Positions 53,641 to 64,000 of a stretch of DNA of 64,000 nucleotides are shown piece by piece (position 1 is the stretch's first letter; each line of letters starts with the position of its first letter). Location of the stretch: contig JABAKD010000016.1 of the NCBI GenBank assembly GCA_012845835.1, positions 23,234,573 to 23,298,572 of the forward strand. The letters are read 5' to 3'. The translations under genes were made by a program, and so were the position numbers. Origin of the DNA: Undaria pinnatifida. Taxonomy: Eukaryota > Sar > Phaeophyceae > Laminariales > Alariaceae. Below the pieces are notes generated by a model. That model had not been told where the DNA came from and did no database searches. It saw only the letters and a program-made list of their open reading frames with translations.

Positions 53641-55682
53641 TCCATGATATATTTTTTGCGGTAGCTTTGACAGTGTATCTGGGGAGCACAGATATTTGAA
53701 TATCACATACCACACTACCCCGCCCCCCACAGATCCCTGAAAAAAACAAGAAACGAGGCTTATAGTGCCAGCGAGGCGTTTTTCATGCGATGTTCACCCA
53801 TGACGTATCATATCTGCTATCTAGAAGTATTCTGGTCAGCTGCTTTGTCGGATGCTGCACGATCGTGTTGTAAACGGGGATGCATTCATGCAGAAATACT
53901 GTGATCTAGTGCTGTTGCTGTATCTGCTCTGTGCCACCTGTACCGCAGTGCGGAGTTTTCACGTCACCACCCACTGGCAACCTAGCTAGGCAAACAATCA
54001 GCCCCAAGTGTTCTGCTGTGATATCATAGATCAGGAACGTGCCACTGCTGCCGTTATGTCAAGCAGAGCTACGCGGGCTACGGGCAGAGGACGCTGCAGC
54101 TCGCGAAAGCAAGGCTAAAAGTCAGATATCTCTTCTGAACGATAACATCCGGAACGCTCGCGTGTTAACACCGTGGTGAAACGGTCAATGCATTTACCGG
54201 ATAAATGGTACCAGGTCCTAGGTACGTTTGGTGAGATGTAGGGTGACAAAGCTTCGAATACTAACGATACCAAGCCTGCAATAGGCAACAGCACTAATAA
54301 TACAGCATTACTACAGCATTCATAGATTAATATATTTATAGAGCACTAATGGACGGGATGCCCATGGTGTACCTCCACAATAGATAATCACGGTTGATGC
54401 TTCTCGGAGTGGCCATGCTGTCTGGCAAGTTCAGCCATGCAGACCAGAGCCGTCGATGAAGTTGTGTCCACACCAAAAAACAGACCCACATGATACCCCT
54501 ATCCCTCTCGGCCTGCTTCAGGCAGTGTTCATCCAACCAAGCTTGCCGTCCCAAGCGGCTCCAAGGTAGCTTGATCCACCTTTGAGCGAGCTATTAGCTC
54601 CCTTGCAGCAATCCCTACTGCTGATGCAGTCGTTGCAACCACGCACAGCTTCGTATCGCCGAACATTTTACCTGCAGAGCAGCATACTATGTTCATAGGT
54701 GTAGAAAAGAAGCGTGTATCAAGCGGGGAGGCGTAGCCCTTTACCGTCCCTGAATTGAGTCGTTATATCGTTATTCCTCAGACTTAAGAGGGAATGGACG
54801 ATTCAAGCCTCCGCCCTCCTCGCCCAGTTTAGAGCTCGAAAATGACTACTTCGACGTGTGGTGTAGGAAAAAAGTCGTGCGCCCCTCACCATTGTATACT
54901 TAGTAGCAGTTTTTGTGCTGTACACCATGAGGCAGAAAACTACCGTGTCGCCAAACCATTCTGTATCCAGGAAGCCAGATAAAAAGCTAGGTTGTGCATG
55001 TCCTTCTTCAAGCCGGTATTCCTGCAAGCGCATGTCATGCCAATCGATGTAAAATCCTTTATCCTCGAAAATTCTTGATGTTGAGTGACACGCTACTGCT
55101 GTAGTACGTAGATATCGTTATACTCTACAATACTAGCTGAAAAAAAGTCATACGGTCACACTATCAGATGCAGACAATACAGTACATCTGGACTAGATGC
55201 AGTACGGAGCCTGGTGACCGCGATTCCTACGGTACTGGATTGCTGTACTTGAGGTCGTTCTGAAGCGACGGTGACTGATATCTCTTTCAGTGATGGCGCC
55301 ATTGTGAATTTTAGGGCATGCCATGGGCCGGAGCTGGTGGGACGGCCCATTCATTGTAAATTGAACTGTGAGATCGACAAAAAAAAAAGTTTTTTTGATC
55401 GAAACTAAGCATTTCGGTCATGTTGAGTGTAACATCCAAATGCGAAGAATCACGTGCCGCTTGTGTGTCGCCTGCTGTGCGCTGCGGTGGGCGATGACGC
55501 CGAAGTAAAGTGTCTCTTGTGTACAACTAAGGCGGCATTCATGCTGGGAGAAAAAATCGAAATTTTTAATATCGAGCTCCCGATGTGTCGATCTCCGACA
55601 CTGCTAGATAGCAGGTATTAATGTATTAATAGCAGTTCGTCTAACCCGTACGCAAAAAAAAACAAATGCATAGAAACCCCGA
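53641..55682. other. Unassigned sequence
   Basis: About 2 kb without a repeat family or gene I can support. Open frames are at most 76 codons. Confidence 0.4.
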
Positions 55683-56054
55683 TGTTATAAGGCTTAGTTT
55701 GGGTAAGCTATTGGTTAACCTTTTGCAAGTGGTCAAACGGACTAATACCCCACTAATAACCTTAACAAATAGCGTCGTCGACAGACCATGGGTTTTTTGG
55801 GTCGTGGGTTCGATCCCCACCGTCCACAATAATGAACTTTTCAGATATTCTCCATGTCGAACTTGTAAAATACTCTTCGTGGTATCCCCAGGAAATGCAA
55901 CGGCTTGGATATTGACAGAGGTTCGCCGTATATCCGGCCGACCTGCTATCCCGCCGTTTCAGGGGGAGAGTGTTATAAGGCTTAGTTTGGGTAAGCTATT
56001 GATTAACCTTTTGCAAGTGGTCAAACGGACTAATACCCCACTAATTCCTTAACA
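55683..56054 (+). mobile_element. TRIM-like miniature LTR retrotransposon
   Basis: Direct repeats of 85 bp (55,683-55,767) and 84 bp (55,971-56,054) each begin TGTTATAAGG and end CCTTAACA. That gives the TG...CA ends and short inverted repeat expected of LTRs. A purine tract AGGGGGAGAG lies directly before the right repeat, where a polypurine tract should be. CCGA flanks the element on both sides (55,679-55,682 and 56,055-56,058), a 4-bp target duplication. The 203-bp interior has no ORF. It begins with a tRNA-like stretch: A-box-like TAGCGTCGTCG (55,770) and B box GGTTCGATCCC (55,807-55,817). The repeats differ at about three positions, so insertion was not very recent. Confidence 0.9.
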
Positions 56055-56689
56055 CCGAACACTTGACCAACTGGATACGCAAAGAGGAAAGGAAGTTGTC
56101 CAGAAAGAACAGAGTACAGAGTAACAAAGGAACACGACGCCATGCATAATGAGTAGGCAAAGTGCCGGCAGCAGCCATATGGGGCTCCGAGCGCACTTAA
56201 GGGGGTTACGCCCATGGGCCGCCCAAGGTGTCTTATGTTTCATGTGAGAGTTGGCCCAACCGATTTAGTAGTCTCTCAACCTGGCGGGGACCATGCAATA
56301 GCAACACGAAATGAATAAAAGAGGAAGAGAAAAGGGCCATACACCGATTTGAAACCAAACTCCAGACCTGGGGCCGCTGCCGACCACGCCGTATTATTGC
56401 ATCACTCTGTTGCTCTTGAGCCCGCACGGCAGCGATGCTGGCCCCGCCAACTTGCTGAGTTCGAGAGTGTACTCGTATGTGTGCCGTGACACGTGCGAAC
56501 CCCGGCCTCCACATATGATATATGCCGGATATGAATAAGTAGTAAACTTGTATAGGGGAAAGTCACCGAGATCATCCGATATAGTTGATGCACGATCGAT
56601 GTGCCCGTGTGAAGCCAAGAGAGGGATGGATACGAGGCATGGCACAAACCCAACCGCAGAATCAACGAAACGGGCTCATTTCACTCTGT
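56055..56689. other. Unassigned sequence
   Basis: No recognised gene or family. Frames of up to 93 codons occur on the minus strand. Confidence 0.35.
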
Positions 56690-57115
56690 TCACAATTGGA
56701 GTTCGCGTGTTCTTGATTCCTTTTTGCAAGTCAAACTTTGACATATCAGCGACGATCGTGGAGGATGATTCGTCATGAACCAATCGAAGTGATATCGAGA
56801 ACTGGATCGCAGAAACGTGCTGAATAGCGTCATGGTTACGTCAGCCCGAATCCGGACATCGTCACTTCGCCCTGATTGTTATGCGATTGAGAAATGGTGA
56901 CGTTTTTACGTGGACTAGTTTTTTGTACTGCCATATTGCGCTTGGATGTTCTAACGCCCACGAAATCATCTTAATGGAAGCAAAACAATGCACAAAATAG
57001 TTCGTTCACCGGAGACCTGATTGTATCTGAGGTGTCGCCTATGATTCTTCCCGTGTGATCCCGCCGTGTCTTTGGAAAGGTGGAGCTCAAGCTACGCACC
57101 AGCACACCAGGCAAA

Positions 57116-57976
57116 ATGCCTGCCTCTGGAGAAATCGAAGCACAAACAATGCTGGCTGAGAAGTTGTCGCAGATTGTCGATCGCCTTGAGGTCAAGACGG
57201 CATCTCTGGAGAACGTGGTCAAGGAGCTCGCCGCGAAGGTGGAAACAAGTACCAACGCCCAAGCGGACTTCGACACAGAGCGTTTCAAGAAAGAAAAGGA
57301 GATAGAAATCGCGGTGAAAGAAAAGTTCTCGGCATGGAGAAATCTTCCGACGCGCAAATCCTGGCTTCTTTCCGGCGTGAAACCTTCTATACATGGTGGA
57401 AAGTTCTCCGAGTTGCAAGAGTCGTTAATGTACAAAGCCAAGACGACGCGTGAAGTGACCGCACAGATGGCACAAATGTCGGGTTTCGATGTGAGCGACT
57501 TCATGCCAGACTGCCCTACCCTCGACCCCGCCACGGTGTCGCTCGTCGAGCAGATGGAGATCTTCGCAGACGTGATCATGATAGTTATCAAGGGGGTGGA
57601 ATGCGATGCAAGTCTGAAACGCCGCACAGAGCTTTTTCGGGGGCTACAACGAGGCGTGGATATCGTGCGCGAGCACACCCGGAAGCGACCCCAACTCATC
57701 AAAGTTGAAGCAAACAAGGAAAAGATGATTTCCCTTGTAAACGAGGACCTCAGAACATGGTCATCTGAACTTTTCCATGCCGCCACCTTAGCCGGGGCTG
57801 AATGGGTGTCCCCTCCAGACATCGATAGTTTGCCACCCGTGACCGTTCCAGCCTGGACCCAGGTGAACGCCTTCATCCAGGCCGGCGGCCTCATCAACTT
57901 CCATGCACACGCCAGCTCCGTTTGTCCCAACACCTTGCCCCCCTCAACCAAGCGTGGTCGCGCAAACGACCCGTAG
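57116..57976 (+). CDS. Conserved coiled-coil protein of unknown function, paralogue 2
   Basis: Intact single-exon ORF of 286 aa, about 60% identical to the protein at 30,302-31,174 along its whole length. An N-terminal coiled-coil candidate spans residues about 8-65 (AEKLSQIVDRLEVKTASLEN...). The near-invariant block TREVTAQMAQMSGFDVSDFM continues to CPTLDPAT. GLQRGVDIVREHTRKRP, MISLVNEDL, FHAAT and SPPDIDSLPPV are shared, and the end is basic (TKRGR). The ATG at 57,116 is chosen because it matches the start of paralogue 1; an in-frame ATG 36 bases upstream has no conserved sequence after it. Two old copies remain open in a region where everything else is broken, which argues for selection. 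A 432-codon frame on the other strand is discussed under rejected items. Confidence 0.8.
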   Translation: MPASGEIEAQTMLAEKLSQIVDRLEVKTASLENVVKELAAKVETSTNAQADFDTERFKKEKEIEIAVKEKFSAWRNLPTRKSWLLSGVKPSIHGGKFSELQESLMYKAKTTREVTAQMAQMSGFDVSDFMPDCPTLDPATVSLVEQMEIFADVIMIVIKGVECDASLKRRTELFRGLQRGVDIVREHTRKRPQLIKVEANKEKMISLVNEDLRTWSSELFHAATLAGAEWVSPPDIDSLPPVTVPAWTQVNAFIQAGGLINFHAHASSVCPNTLPPSTKRGRANDP

Positions 57977-58844
57977 TTTCCCTTCTTCGTGTTAGAATCA
58001 GGAATCGGGTACGGTGCTGGACACAGAGCGTCTACTATCACAAACCACCGAAGCAATAGCGAAAGGACAGGACCACAAAGAGCGAGGTGCAGTTTACAGG
58101 CCGGGGAGATCGCCGGTCCACGGGGCGCGCCGCAAGGTACGGGTGACTCTTCAATCCTGATGCAAGTAAGGAAGTCGCAAGACCAGCGGTAAGGATGGCC
58201 AAGCCTTGGGTAACAAAATATATTAGGTAAGATGTGGGCGTTGTCCAACGACGGTTGAAGCCCAGACATGAGGTATTAACACCGCTTTATTCCATCAGGG
58301 GGTGTGTTGCCTGGTTAGTCGTGGTCGGTACCCACATCTGGGCCCGAGGACGAACCGAGTGTGTAGGTTTGTTTAGCAGTTTGAACGAATCTGTGCAACG
58401 TCAGGATGGGTAGTCGGAAGGTGGAACAGCTCTTGTTGCCCGAAGCAGCATATAAGTAGATGGCATTCTGGCGAACCACGGTCAGTCCGACGGCCTTTAT
58501 GCTGCAAAATTGAATAGTGTCATCGCGCATCACGGGTGTCTGCATATATTGTGCCGATTATGCCATGATCTAGCAGTGCTTCCAAAAGATAGTGGGGCTA
58601 ACACATGATAGTATTTATGTCTTTAGGCGCACGATACATGCCGAGAGCCAGCTCCGACACCCACGTTTCCCTTGCGCCTGAGTTGAGCCCCCATCATTGG
58701 AGTGTACGCCGTTTTCTGGGATTGGTTTCGGACGACAAATTTGACCGCTATGCCGGCACCCGAATGAGTAAACCAGACATGGTTAATATGTATTCAGGCA
58801 GGTCGACCTTGACGGCGAGCTTCCCCCGTGCTCGTTTACCCAGT

Positions 58845-58925
58845 TATTGTCCTCGCACGCGACCGCCTATCCTTGCTCGATGATTCTAGTATCGAGGAAG
58901 CAAACGTCGCTGCGCTAGGTGCGGC
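58845..58925 (-). pseudogene. Possible 3' end of the convergent gene, copy 2
   Basis: Minus-strand AATFASSILESSSKDRRSRA aligns with copy 1 KAEFARMILASTSNN. Too short and diverged to define a product. Listed because frame and stop position are shared with copy 1. Confidence 0.25.
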
Positions 58926-59499
58926 TTCCTACCTCTTGGAAAACGCTATAACTAGTACGGCGGAAGTATGTTCTCCCAAGCCTGGGGCGTGGAAGAATAG
59001 TGTCGACATATATCATTAGCACGGACTTATGTTTTTTAATACTGTCCCGGTCGGGTATAGCGTTTGCGTTTTGCTCCACGACGTTGACCGGACCTATTCT
59101 CGTCCCTATAAGCAAGCTGTTTTAACTATGACACTAGACTGTTGGGCGATGAGGACTGCCTTTGATCCGACCGAGCGGAGAGTAGAGTGTTTGGTTCCGG
59201 TGTAGAAATCGAGGTCGTCATAGAGGGTGCTGGTCGTGGTGCTGAATACATACGACGAGATGTATCATCGTGTTGTCGGATGTCAAACAAACTTGTTACG
59301 AATGAATGGTGATTATCGGGTGCATATTGTAGCTATATCACTGTACGGGGGCGGAACGTTCTGCGGTTGCGTTTAAAAATCGAGCACAGACCGAGGGTCG
59401 GAGAGAAATGCCGGCGTGTTCGAGCCCCGTTAAAAACACGTAATACCAGGTAGGCGTCAGCTAGGTCTGTCTCGGCGGGAGTTGTTGGATGATTTAGCT

Positions 59500-59830
59500 T
59501 TAAGGACGGTGGAAACCGGATGCACGTGATGTACTACCTTAAGATGTGGAGGAAGCCAGAGCCAGACATCTTGTGAACTGGCTTGTTGCGGTCCATCTAC
59601 TTGAACGATGGCGATGATAGTACAGTAATAAGAGAGAAATGCCGTCCGATTCGCAGTACGATAATGTATTGTGAAGGCGTTGTCGATAGCGGTGTGTAGG
59701 CCTGTCTGGCAACGGTCCCTTCACATTCACAATCAGTTGACTGCGGATGCATATTGTAGTTCAGGATAACGACCTGAGTCCTGTTGAGGTACCTCGTAAA
59801 CCCGGTAAGGTAAGCGGATGAACTCATAAT
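59500..59830 (-). pseudogene. Possible upstream exon of the convergent gene, copy 2
   Basis: Minus strand AYLTGFTRYLNRTQVVIL corresponds to MYLIGCTSRYLKYMSEKRL in copy 1, and ASGFHRP-stop corresponds to ATGFHRP-stop, but in different frames here. Either this copy is broken or the segment is not coding. Confidence 0.25.
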
Positions 59831-60318
59831 AATACATGGTCAAGGCACGGCCTGAGAAAAACTGCCTTGTTTCAATCCCAGCAACCTCGTGCTTCAATAG
59901 ATTTCAAGTATAGTGGCTGAGTTGGGAACTCGATCTACGATTTTGCATCAAGAGATCCAAGGCGGTGGACGAGGGATGGATAGACTGCATGATTGGGAGC
60001 AACACCTGGATAAGACGGCCTGCGGCTTGCGATGAAATTAGAGAGAGCACTTAACTATGTGTAGCACAGGCTCTTGTGGGATTGCTGCTTTGTTGCAACT
60101 TGCTGGAAACATGAAATGCAATTGAATGAACGGTAATTGCTTCATGTATTCAGCTTTTTGTTGGGATAGATACTTCGTTTTTGGCACGAGAGTTATCTTC
60201 ATTTTTTTGAAGAACGCCACGCGCACGCTTAGTACGAGATACTACGCTGTACAGCAGCGGGAACAATCGAATGAAAACACCATGTCAAGTCTTGTAGGCA
60301 ATTAGACGAGGGAGGTTC

Positions 60319-60569
60319 GGAGTCGTTCCACGGTAGCCCCCCCAATGATTCTTTTACGAAATCGTCGGTTTTTACACCAGCCTACGGCCGTATCTCCCGA
60401 AATACAGTGCCCCTTGCCACCCCCACATCATCGGTCGATAGCCCTTCGCAAACAAGAAAATATGTGAAGATGTCCGTTTCATAGCAACCTTTCTTGTTTC
60501 GAGCAGCAACAAAACGTTCGTTAAAGAAAAACGCTGGTTAGGGGGCGGGGCTATCGTAGAATCAGTCTC
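60319..60569 (+). mobile_element. Family D MITE, copy 3
   Basis: The left end GAGTCGTTCCACGGTAGCCC and the right end GGGGCTATCGTAGAATCAGTC are imperfect inverted repeats. The interior has TTTACGAAATCGTCGGTTTT, CGGCCGTATCTCCCGAAATA, CGTTCGTTAAAGAAA and CCCTTCGCAAACAAGAAA, parallel to copies 1 and 2. Confidence 0.8.
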
Positions 60570-61925
60570 CGTCAATTGCCCCAAGATTATCGTCCATTTC
60601 GATCGATGGGATGTCGGCAGAGTGTGAGTTTTACCGGGGTCTATGTACAGCTGACATGCTGACGGCCGTCCTGCGCTATGTGAACAAAACTTGTTTGAGC
60701 TTCGAGTACGAAAGAATACCTCCCTGGACATGCGCGTCTTGGGCCTCCACAAAGCGTGCGACCTCATCGGCCAAGATCCACGCTGTGAACGGTGCTCGCT
60801 CGTTCAGCTGTATCCATGATGTTGATATTTGTCCGCGATCACGAAAACATGTACTCTAGCGTGAATACGGGTGGTAGTCGCAATGGTTTCAGGTGACTCT
60901 AAAAGTCGATAAAAAGCATATATTAATACCACGGATCCACTAAGTTCGCCGGCAAGAAGAGTTGCACCAAAAACAAGAAATGGAACACCTGTGGGGTCAT
61001 TTTCCCTTACGCTGATGTCATTTGCAAGGTTCATCAAGCCCCTCATGAACACCTGTTTTGTCTCTCTTAAATGTCGTTTGCTCGTCGTGAGTTTCTTTTC
61101 GTAGTGGTTCACTCAACTTCGGGCCCTCTGGCCGGGTGTGCTTATAGATAGTAGTAAGTTTTTCTTTTTGTCTTATCGCAGAAAAAGGGAGAGTACGACA
61201 TTTGACGAATTGAGCTCAAAGGCATTCATTTTATTCAGATATAAAGAAAAACAACTGAACCACCCAGTTTCACTGGGAGGTCCAGTACATATTTTCCATC
61301 GCGAACAACGACAGGGTTGCCCGAAGGATTTGTGTTGTTACCGCCGCCTTTATTGTCTTCTTGTTTACACCCCGGCCTGGTACGGTTCAGCGAGGGAGCA
61401 GATTCTAACTCCCTTTAACGTGTACTTTTCGCTTTGATTATTCTCCAGACCGTTACCTCTTCTTGACCGCAGTTATATACCCTTGCTGGTAACCTCCGGC
61501 CCACGAACCGATATCCACGCCCTCGCGGTGGTGCCTCCGCACAGGTCGCTCGCCGCCAACTGGGAAGTCCCACGGCCTTACTCGCGAATGTCGGCGAGAA
61601 ATCCCGGTCCAAGACCGAATATGTTGGCATTGCTTTCTCCAAGGCCCTGTATTCTAAACAATCGCGCCCACTGTACAGATGCGTTCCAATGTATACTGAC
61701 TGGTCGCTATCGTCTAAGACCAATTCAAAAATACACTGACCACACCAGTGTACTGACCGTTTGGCCGGGGGTCTCCATTTTCAAGTCGAAAATAGAGTAT
61801 CTGCAAAATTAACTTTGCCAAGAGAAAGCATATGTATTCCCCCTTTATCGACGGCTAACCACAAACCGCAAACCTGCGTCAACATACGCAAGGAGTGATC
61901 TTTGGAATGCAACTGCAGTACAGCC
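60570..61925. other. Unassigned sequence
   Basis: No gene or family recognised; frames up to 109 codons. Confidence 0.35.
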
Positions 61926-61929
61926 ATAT

Positions 61930-62319
61930 GTGATAGGTGTGAGATTTGACCGCTGCATTCGGTTCCCTGAGAGCTCTCTGGATGCCACACGGGTTGGCCA
62001 ACCTTGCCCCGAGAGTGGCGTCTACGAGGCAATTCGCCTGCTTGAAGCGACATTCCTCTGTCTGGTGATCGACGCTAGAGCGCGATGGCCGCTGCAGGCG
62101 ACGAGAGCGATTGAAACCTACAGCTGTTTATCCCGGGATGAGGCGAACGCTGCCGAAAAATGCACCCGTGCCGTGGGGACGATGAGTCGGGGGCATGACG
62201 TTGTGGCCAGGGCAGGTCTCAAAGAGAGACCCTCCTGTGGCGCCGTGTATAAGCCGAGCCGCAAGCGCGTCATGTCGTTGCTCGCGGAGGGAGCTACAGG
62301 ACCATCAATGCTGAACTAG
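61930..62319 (+). CDS. Hypothetical ORF, 129 aa
   Basis: An Ala/Arg-rich soluble-type frame (for example SRDEANAAEKCTRAVGT and KPSRKRVMSLLAEGA) in a locally GC-richer stretch, without a recognised domain. Only the first third is overlapped by a sizeable minus-strand frame. It may be a real exon or chance. No paralogue in the window. Confidence 0.25.
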   Translation: MIGVRFDRCIRFPESSLDATRVGQPCPESGVYEAIRLLEATFLCLVIDARARWPLQATRAIETYSCLSRDEANAAEKCTRAVGTMSRGHDVVARAGLKERPSCGAVYKPSRKRVMSLLAEGATGPSMLN

Positions 62320-64000
62320 CCGTTGGAGTTTCCCAGCCGGATGGGAAGAGGCTGGAGCCGCGCTCAATCTTGAGTTCGTGGTTACATGCCTCGCTCATAT
62401 TTGTAGTGGTAAAAGCTTTGGCGCCGCGGGAGGCTTAGCCGCCGCTTTTTTGTTTCGATTCGGGAAGGCTCGAATATGAGGGTGCGCGCCTTGCCTTATG
62501 TCTGCTGCCCGCGCCCTTACTCGAAACCTGACGAATCCTGCCTACGTCATGACCTCTAAGACCTTACAGTACCACGCATGTTTTCCACTGTGTCATAAGA
62601 ACCCGTTGTTTTGTTTGCGACATACGCATAGCGGGAGGTCTTCAGTCATTAATTTCTGACAACGGAAGTCACTCCACGAAAAAGTAGTTTGCGCAGGCAC
62701 TCAAATACTCAATCAACACAAACGACAGCACTGATGGATATCAACACAGCAGGTAACTTGAGCAATTTCTTGTATTCTGCACTCACTCATGAAGCAATCG
62801 CCGAGGCGTGGTTATTGTGACTACTAGGTGACTACGCAACAAGTCGCGATTAATCAAGAGCTGCTTGATTATAGTACAAAAAATGGGCTTGTTGGCCGCA
62901 GGTGTACTTCCTGCGGTTGCAGCGTCATGCCTTCATTTCCCGTGAAGATGTGTATGAACATACCCATTCTATAAGCGCCGACTATCGTATAATGTTGCAC
63001 TTAAAGCGGTCGTGGAGTCTCGGCAGATTTTGGTGACAGAGAGTCGGACAAATCCCTTTCCTGTCGACGAGAAATCACTGTCGACTGTCTTCTTCCTGTG
63101 GAAACACCCAAGGCATGTTCATCGTATGCCTATGCTTGGTTCGCGGTCATATCTTGCACCAACCTGGCGTGAACTACACTCTGCGAAAGACAAGAAGATA
63201 ATTCGTTGCAGACATGAGTGGAACTTGGGGTATCCAAAAACCCTCATCTGGTGTCAGCGTAAGCGATAGTTTAGGGAACGTTCAACCAGTAGTTTCGCAA
63301 AGGTGTGCAAATACGAGCATCATACACTCGAGCGCCATTGAAATGTTACGTTCGTTGAGAAAGTGGTAGCCGTGTACAAACAGTGCGCATATACACGAAG
63401 TATTCATTGCCTGCAGTTTTGATGACCAATTTTAGTGGACATCGTTGTTTGGTATGTCAGATATTATAGACTAGAGACTCCCGGGTGCGTTAGTAATAAA
63501 CAGTTTATTGTCCAGTGTCAGAATCGTTTCATTGGACTTTGACTCGAGAGGTACGGCCCAGCACGTGAGTTGTACATCCCAAAGCAACAGATCAACGTAT
63601 GGAACACCATCTCCCAGTTATACCACTGCTGTGTTGACGTGCTGATCTGCTCATAGTCAACCGTTAGCTGAATGGCAGGAAGTGTCGTCATTACGCGGAT
63701 TCATCTATGTACTGATTTGTTTTTATTCAGCCACGATCGTTTGATGGAGTTGTGTGACCATGATCTCGCCTGTTCAGTCCACTGTGCCTTTTTCAATGCT
63801 GGAGACATGCCACCTTATCGTTAACAATGCACAAGAAATCTGTCATACTGCATCATCGGTATCGTTGCATCAACACTGTCAACAAGGCATGCAAACTCAT
63901 CTGTTCATTGTTTACGCCGACTCATCGTCATGTATATTGCACACACCGCATGCGCAATTAATTACTGCAAGTCGTTATTCAGTATATTTGTACTCATCAC
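62320..64000. other. Unassigned sequence to the window end
   Basis: No repeat family, RNA gene or protein domain recognised. One frame of 85 codons at 63,012-63,269. A TATAGACTA motif occurs near 63,465. Confidence 0.4.

Larger units (their letters stand above)
56690..59840 (+). repeat. Ancient segmental duplicate, copy 2 (partner 29,880-32,900)
   Basis: Anchors in order are TTGGAGTTCGCGTG (56,697), CCGCCGTGTCTTTGGAAAGGTGG (57,061), the 286-aa gene, CATCTGGGCCCGAGGACG (58,333), GGTGTCTGCATATATTG (58,536), TTGACGGCGAGCTTCCCCCG (58,809), TGCTCGATGATTCTAGTATCG (58,874) and GGTGGAAACCGG (59,508). Lengths are similar and the order is the same as in copy 1. Conservation outside the gene is low, pointing to an old event. 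Confidence 0.7.

Noticed and set aside
55765-55835. Possible functional tRNA gene
   Set aside because: The B box is perfect, but no 5' acceptor strand pairs with the 3' CGTCCAC and the anticodon arm is not convincing. It lies inside a TRIM-like element.
56971-58269. A 432-codon open frame on the minus strand, the longest in the window
   Set aside because: It overlaps the conserved plus-strand gene at 57,116-57,976. Copy 1 also has a long antisense frame (30,625-31,131), which is expected when the sense codons share the same bias. Conservation follows the plus-strand frame, start and stop.

Overview
This window looks like gene-poor, repeat-rich nuclear DNA from a eukaryote. There are no operons, no Shine-Dalgarno-spaced gene runs, no rRNA and no convincing stand-alone tRNA gene. 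Most of the recognisable coding sequence is decayed retroelement. The pol and LINE C-terminal sequences resemble those I associate with stramenopile (brown-alga or oomycete-like) genomes. A brown alga or related stramenopile is therefore my best guess, at low confidence and based only on recognition.

Layout. 1-8.5 kb is GC-rich wreckage: a 230-bp tandem repeat, a frameshifted NADAR-domain (ADP-ribose glycosidase type) pseudogene, a Ty3/Gypsy integrase pseudogene with a visible DDE triad, G-rich low-complexity DNA, and a degenerate tyrosine-recombinase retrotransposon (RT, RNase H, recombinase) with a split direct repeat at its 3' end. 8.5-26 kb is a mosaic of short dispersed families: a tRNA-derived SINE (family A), the 3' UTR of a LINE ending in (AAC)n (family B), a C-rich repeat carrying a conserved short peptide (family C), a MITE with CCCCCCC-ending inverted repeats (family D), a polyA-tailed repeat (family E) and one 178-bp TA-flanked MITE.

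26-33 kb is mostly unique. It contains the best protein-coding gene, at 30,302-31,174 (290 aa). 33-56 kb has further LINE fragments (40, 48 and 51-53.6 kb, the last with two palindromic inversions), a 257-bp MITE, degenerate satellites, SINE copies and a 372-bp miniature LTR element (TRIM) at 55,683-56,054. 56.7-59.9 kb is an old, collinear duplicate of 29.9-32.9 kb with a second intact copy of the same gene (57,116-57,976). 60-64 kb is mostly unassigned.

Only two genes can be argued to be intact. They are paralogues of unknown function with an N-terminal coiled coil and a basic C-terminus. Two sequence-level patterns run across the window: the near-palindromic 9-mer TACCTGGTA/TACCAGGTA, seen at about 16 places outside coding sequence, and a TATAGTCTA-type motif concentrated at 32-41 kb. 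All repeat families, boundaries and similarities were read by eye, so boundaries are approximate.
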